Part shown: positions 62,577-64,000 of the stretch, piece by piece
Layout: each line of letters begins with the position of its first letter
How positions within the stretch are numbered: position 1 is the stretch's first letter
Source of the DNA: Anaerolineae bacterium
GTDB taxonomy: Bacteria > Chloroflexota > Anaerolineae > Aggregatilineales > Aggregatilineaceae
NCBI GenBank assembly: GCA_023382715.1
Contig: JAHDWP010000001.1
Span: forward strand, 339,471 to 403,470
Direction: 5' to 3'
Length of the DNA: 64,000 bases
Program-made: the position numbers and the translations under genes
The notes under the pieces: model-generated
What the model was told of the DNA's origin: nothing
The model's input: only the letters and a program-made list of their open reading frames with translations
The model's database searches: none

Positions 62577-63302
62577 TCATTTCGCTTGCTTGTTATCTTG
62601 CGCGCGCACCCACCCCCGTTGCAGCGCATACACCGCCGCCTGCGTCCGGTCGCGCACGTCGAGCTTCTTGAGAATCGAGGTCATGTGATTCTTGACTGTC
62701 TGGTGGCTGATCCCCAACGTCTGTGCGATCTCTTTGTTGCTCTTGCCGCGCGTCACAAATTGGAGAATCTCCATCTCGCGCGCGCTGAGCGGCACAAAGC
62801 GCTCGCCGAGGTCCATCACAGAGGGGCTGGCCGCTGTCTCTGCGCCTGTATCCAGCCATTGCCGAAGCTCAGCGCCGGTGAACGTCCTTCCGGCCACCAC
62901 GAAATTGCCGTGCATGACCGAGCGCACCACCTCGACCAGCTTCTCCGGCTCGATGTCTTTGGGGCAATAGGCCGCGCCGCCAGAGCGCATGGCGTGCAGC
63001 ACCTGTTCCAGGTCGTCATAGGCCGTCAGCAGCACCACCGCAATATCGGTCTGCTCCGCTTTCAGCCGGCTGGCGACTTGCAAGCCGTTGATGCCCGGCA
63101 GGTTGATGTCCAGCAGCAGCATGTCGGGATGCAGCTCGTGCACCAGTTGCAGGGCTTCTTCGCCCGTTGACGCTTCGGCCAGCACCTCGATGTCGTCCTC
63201 GGTGGCGAAGATGTTGCGCAGCCCCTGGCGGAATACCGGGTGGTCGTCCACGATCACCAGCCGAATCCTCGCTGGAGTCAAAGGGGTATTGTCCTGGTCC
63301 AT
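62577..63302 (-). CDS. LuxR/NarL-family response regulator, DegU-like
   Basis: A 241-residue response regulator. The receiver has IVDDHPVFRQGL, the phospho-acceptor Asp in LLLDINLPGINGL, and a Lys in YCPKDIE. A linker follows, then the LuxR-type HTH: LSAREMEILQFVTRGKSNKEIAQ with ISHQTVKNHMTSILKKL. Two starts are possible, ATG 63302 and GTG 63332; 63302 gives the usual short N-terminus. It heads the minus-strand unit with the histidine kinase and the tad genes. A candidate promoter (TTGTGA, 17 bp, TATGCT) lies upstream on the minus strand. Confidence 0.92.
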   Translation of the reverse strand: MDQDNTPLTPARIRLVIVDDHPVFRQGLRNIFATEDDIEVLAEASTGEEALQLVHELHPDMLLLDINLPGINGLQVASRLKAEQTDIAVVLLTAYDDLEQVLHAMRSGGAAYCPKDIEPEKLVEVVRSVMHGNFVVAGRTFTGAELRQWLDTGAETAASPSVMDLGERFVPLSAREMEILQFVTRGKSNKEIAQTLGISHQTVKNHMTSILKKLDVRDRTQAAVYALQRGWVRAQDNKQAK

Positions 63303-63426
63303 CAGCAGGCGCTCACTCCAGTTAGCAGCCACGCCCCTCGGCCAACTGCTGCAGGCGTAATCTTAGCATAGTTCATGGCCCCCGATCTCACAATAGAACA
63401 TCTGCTCGATGACCTCTTTCATCCGG

Positions 63427-64000
63427 CTACCAGGCGCACCCCGCCGGCCAGGCCAGGCGATAGATTGCCATGTTGCCGCCACCCGCCGCCGGGGCATAAG
63501 GTGCGCCGGTGACGAAGATGGGCGCTCCGCCCAGGCGGGGATCGTCAGGCGGAACCGGGCGCTGATCGGGCATGACCATCAGGTACACAGCGCCACGCGC
63601 GCACATCAGCCGCATGATCGCCTCTCCGTCGCGGAAGAGCGGCACAATCTCCGGGCTGACCAGCCCCGCCAGATCGAGGATGGGGCGCGGCGCGAAGTAG
63701 CCCACCGCGCCAATGTCGTGCACAGCGAGCAGATCGTCCTCCGCCAGATTCGCCCTCACCCACCGGGCAGCCGCCACCATCTCCGTGTTGATGATGCGCA
63801 CGTCCGCGCCGTACTGCCGCGCGCCAATGATCCAGAAGCCGCCAGTCACCAGCAGCAGCGCCAGGGCCAGGCTGCGCGACAGCACGCGCCCCGCCGCAGA
63901 TCGCCGCCCGCGCTGCACCAGCGCCAGCGTGCCCCCCACCCCAAAGATCAGCAGCGCCGGGATCACTGGCATCACGTAGCGCCCGTGCTGATAGCTGGCC
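63427..64000 (-). CDS. C-terminal part of a membrane glycosyltransferase-like protein (partial)
   Basis: The minus-strand frame continues off the right edge. The visible 190 residues start SYQHGRYVMPVIPALLIF, have two further hydrophobic segments (TLALVQRG; SLALALLLVTGGFWIIG) and a soluble C-terminal domain of about 120 residues (HDIGAVGYFAPRPILDLAGL). The HGRYVMP motif and layout resemble dolichyl-phosphate mannose-type (GT39/ArnT-like) transferases of Chloroflexota, but the catalytic part is outside the window. The stop is at 63427. Confidence 0.65.
   Translation of the reverse strand, partial: ASYQHGRYVMPVIPALLIFGVGGTLALVQRGRRSAAGRVLSRSLALALLLVTGGFWIIGARQYGADVRIINTEMVAAARWVRANLAEDDLLAVHDIGAVGYFAPRPILDLAGLVSPEIVPLFRDGEAIMRLMCARGAVYLMVMPDQRPVPPDDPRLGGAPIFVTGAPYAPAAGGGNMAIYRLAWPAGCAW

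Overview
This is a GC-rich, gene-dense bacterial chromosome segment with no rRNA, tRNA, phage, IS or CRISPR. The gene set best fits a Chloroflexota (Anaerolineae-like) genome. Supporting signs are the Thr/Pro-rich lipoproteins, TPR and TolB-propeller surface proteins, a Tad pilus operon without an outer-membrane secretin gene, a K+-independent H+-pyrophosphatase, and the histidine phosphatase/DUF3090/SCO1664 trio otherwise typical of Actinobacteria. The phylum is an inference; no marker RNA gene is present.

Region by region. 1-6700: a ComM/YifB fragment, an M1 metallopeptidase lipoprotein, lipA, a DnaB-like ATPase, then rplU-rpmA-rpmE behind a near-consensus promoter, and tdk. 6700-11900: a CPBP protease, a small conserved protein and a degenerate histidine kinase on the minus strand, then the phosphatase-DUF3090-SCO1664 kinase-like cluster on the plus strand. 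11900-22800: a membrane TPR protein, thpR, rsfS (apparent CTG start), ndk, and two very large acidic TPR proteins in one operon. 22900-26600: an HDAC-family deacetylase and hppA. 26800-33800: a formate dehydrogenase island. It holds an AIR-synthase-like protein behind a structured leader with a small upstream ORF, fdhD, a HoxU/NuoG-like ferredoxin subunit and a NuoE-NuoF fusion on the minus strand, with the catalytic molybdopterin subunit transcribed divergently. 34200-49300: a secreted protein, pth, mfd, degV, a TolB-propeller lipoprotein, an AlbA_2/HATPase regulator, lon, folC and a FlgD-Ig-like secreted protein. 49500-53600: a PhnD-like lipoprotein (apparent ATC start), two GT2 glycosyltransferases and a CofC-like protein. 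53600-63300: one long minus-strand transcription unit made of a DegU/DegS-like two-component pair, cpaB-cpaE-tadA-tadB-tadC, comF and long-form hpf, closed by a terminator. The window ends inside a membrane glycosyltransferase-like gene.

The main non-coding signals are as follows. A dispersed palindromic repeat family has five copies, each placed upstream of a gene start and all in the same orientation to the downstream gene. An array of GTGGGAT/ATCCCAC motifs lies between the convergent mfd and degV. A second, cgcagag-type inverted repeat has two copies. A leader with a promoter, an 18-codon ORF and two strong hairpins precedes the AIR-synthase-like gene. Two genes appear to start at non-AUG/GUG/UUG codons.
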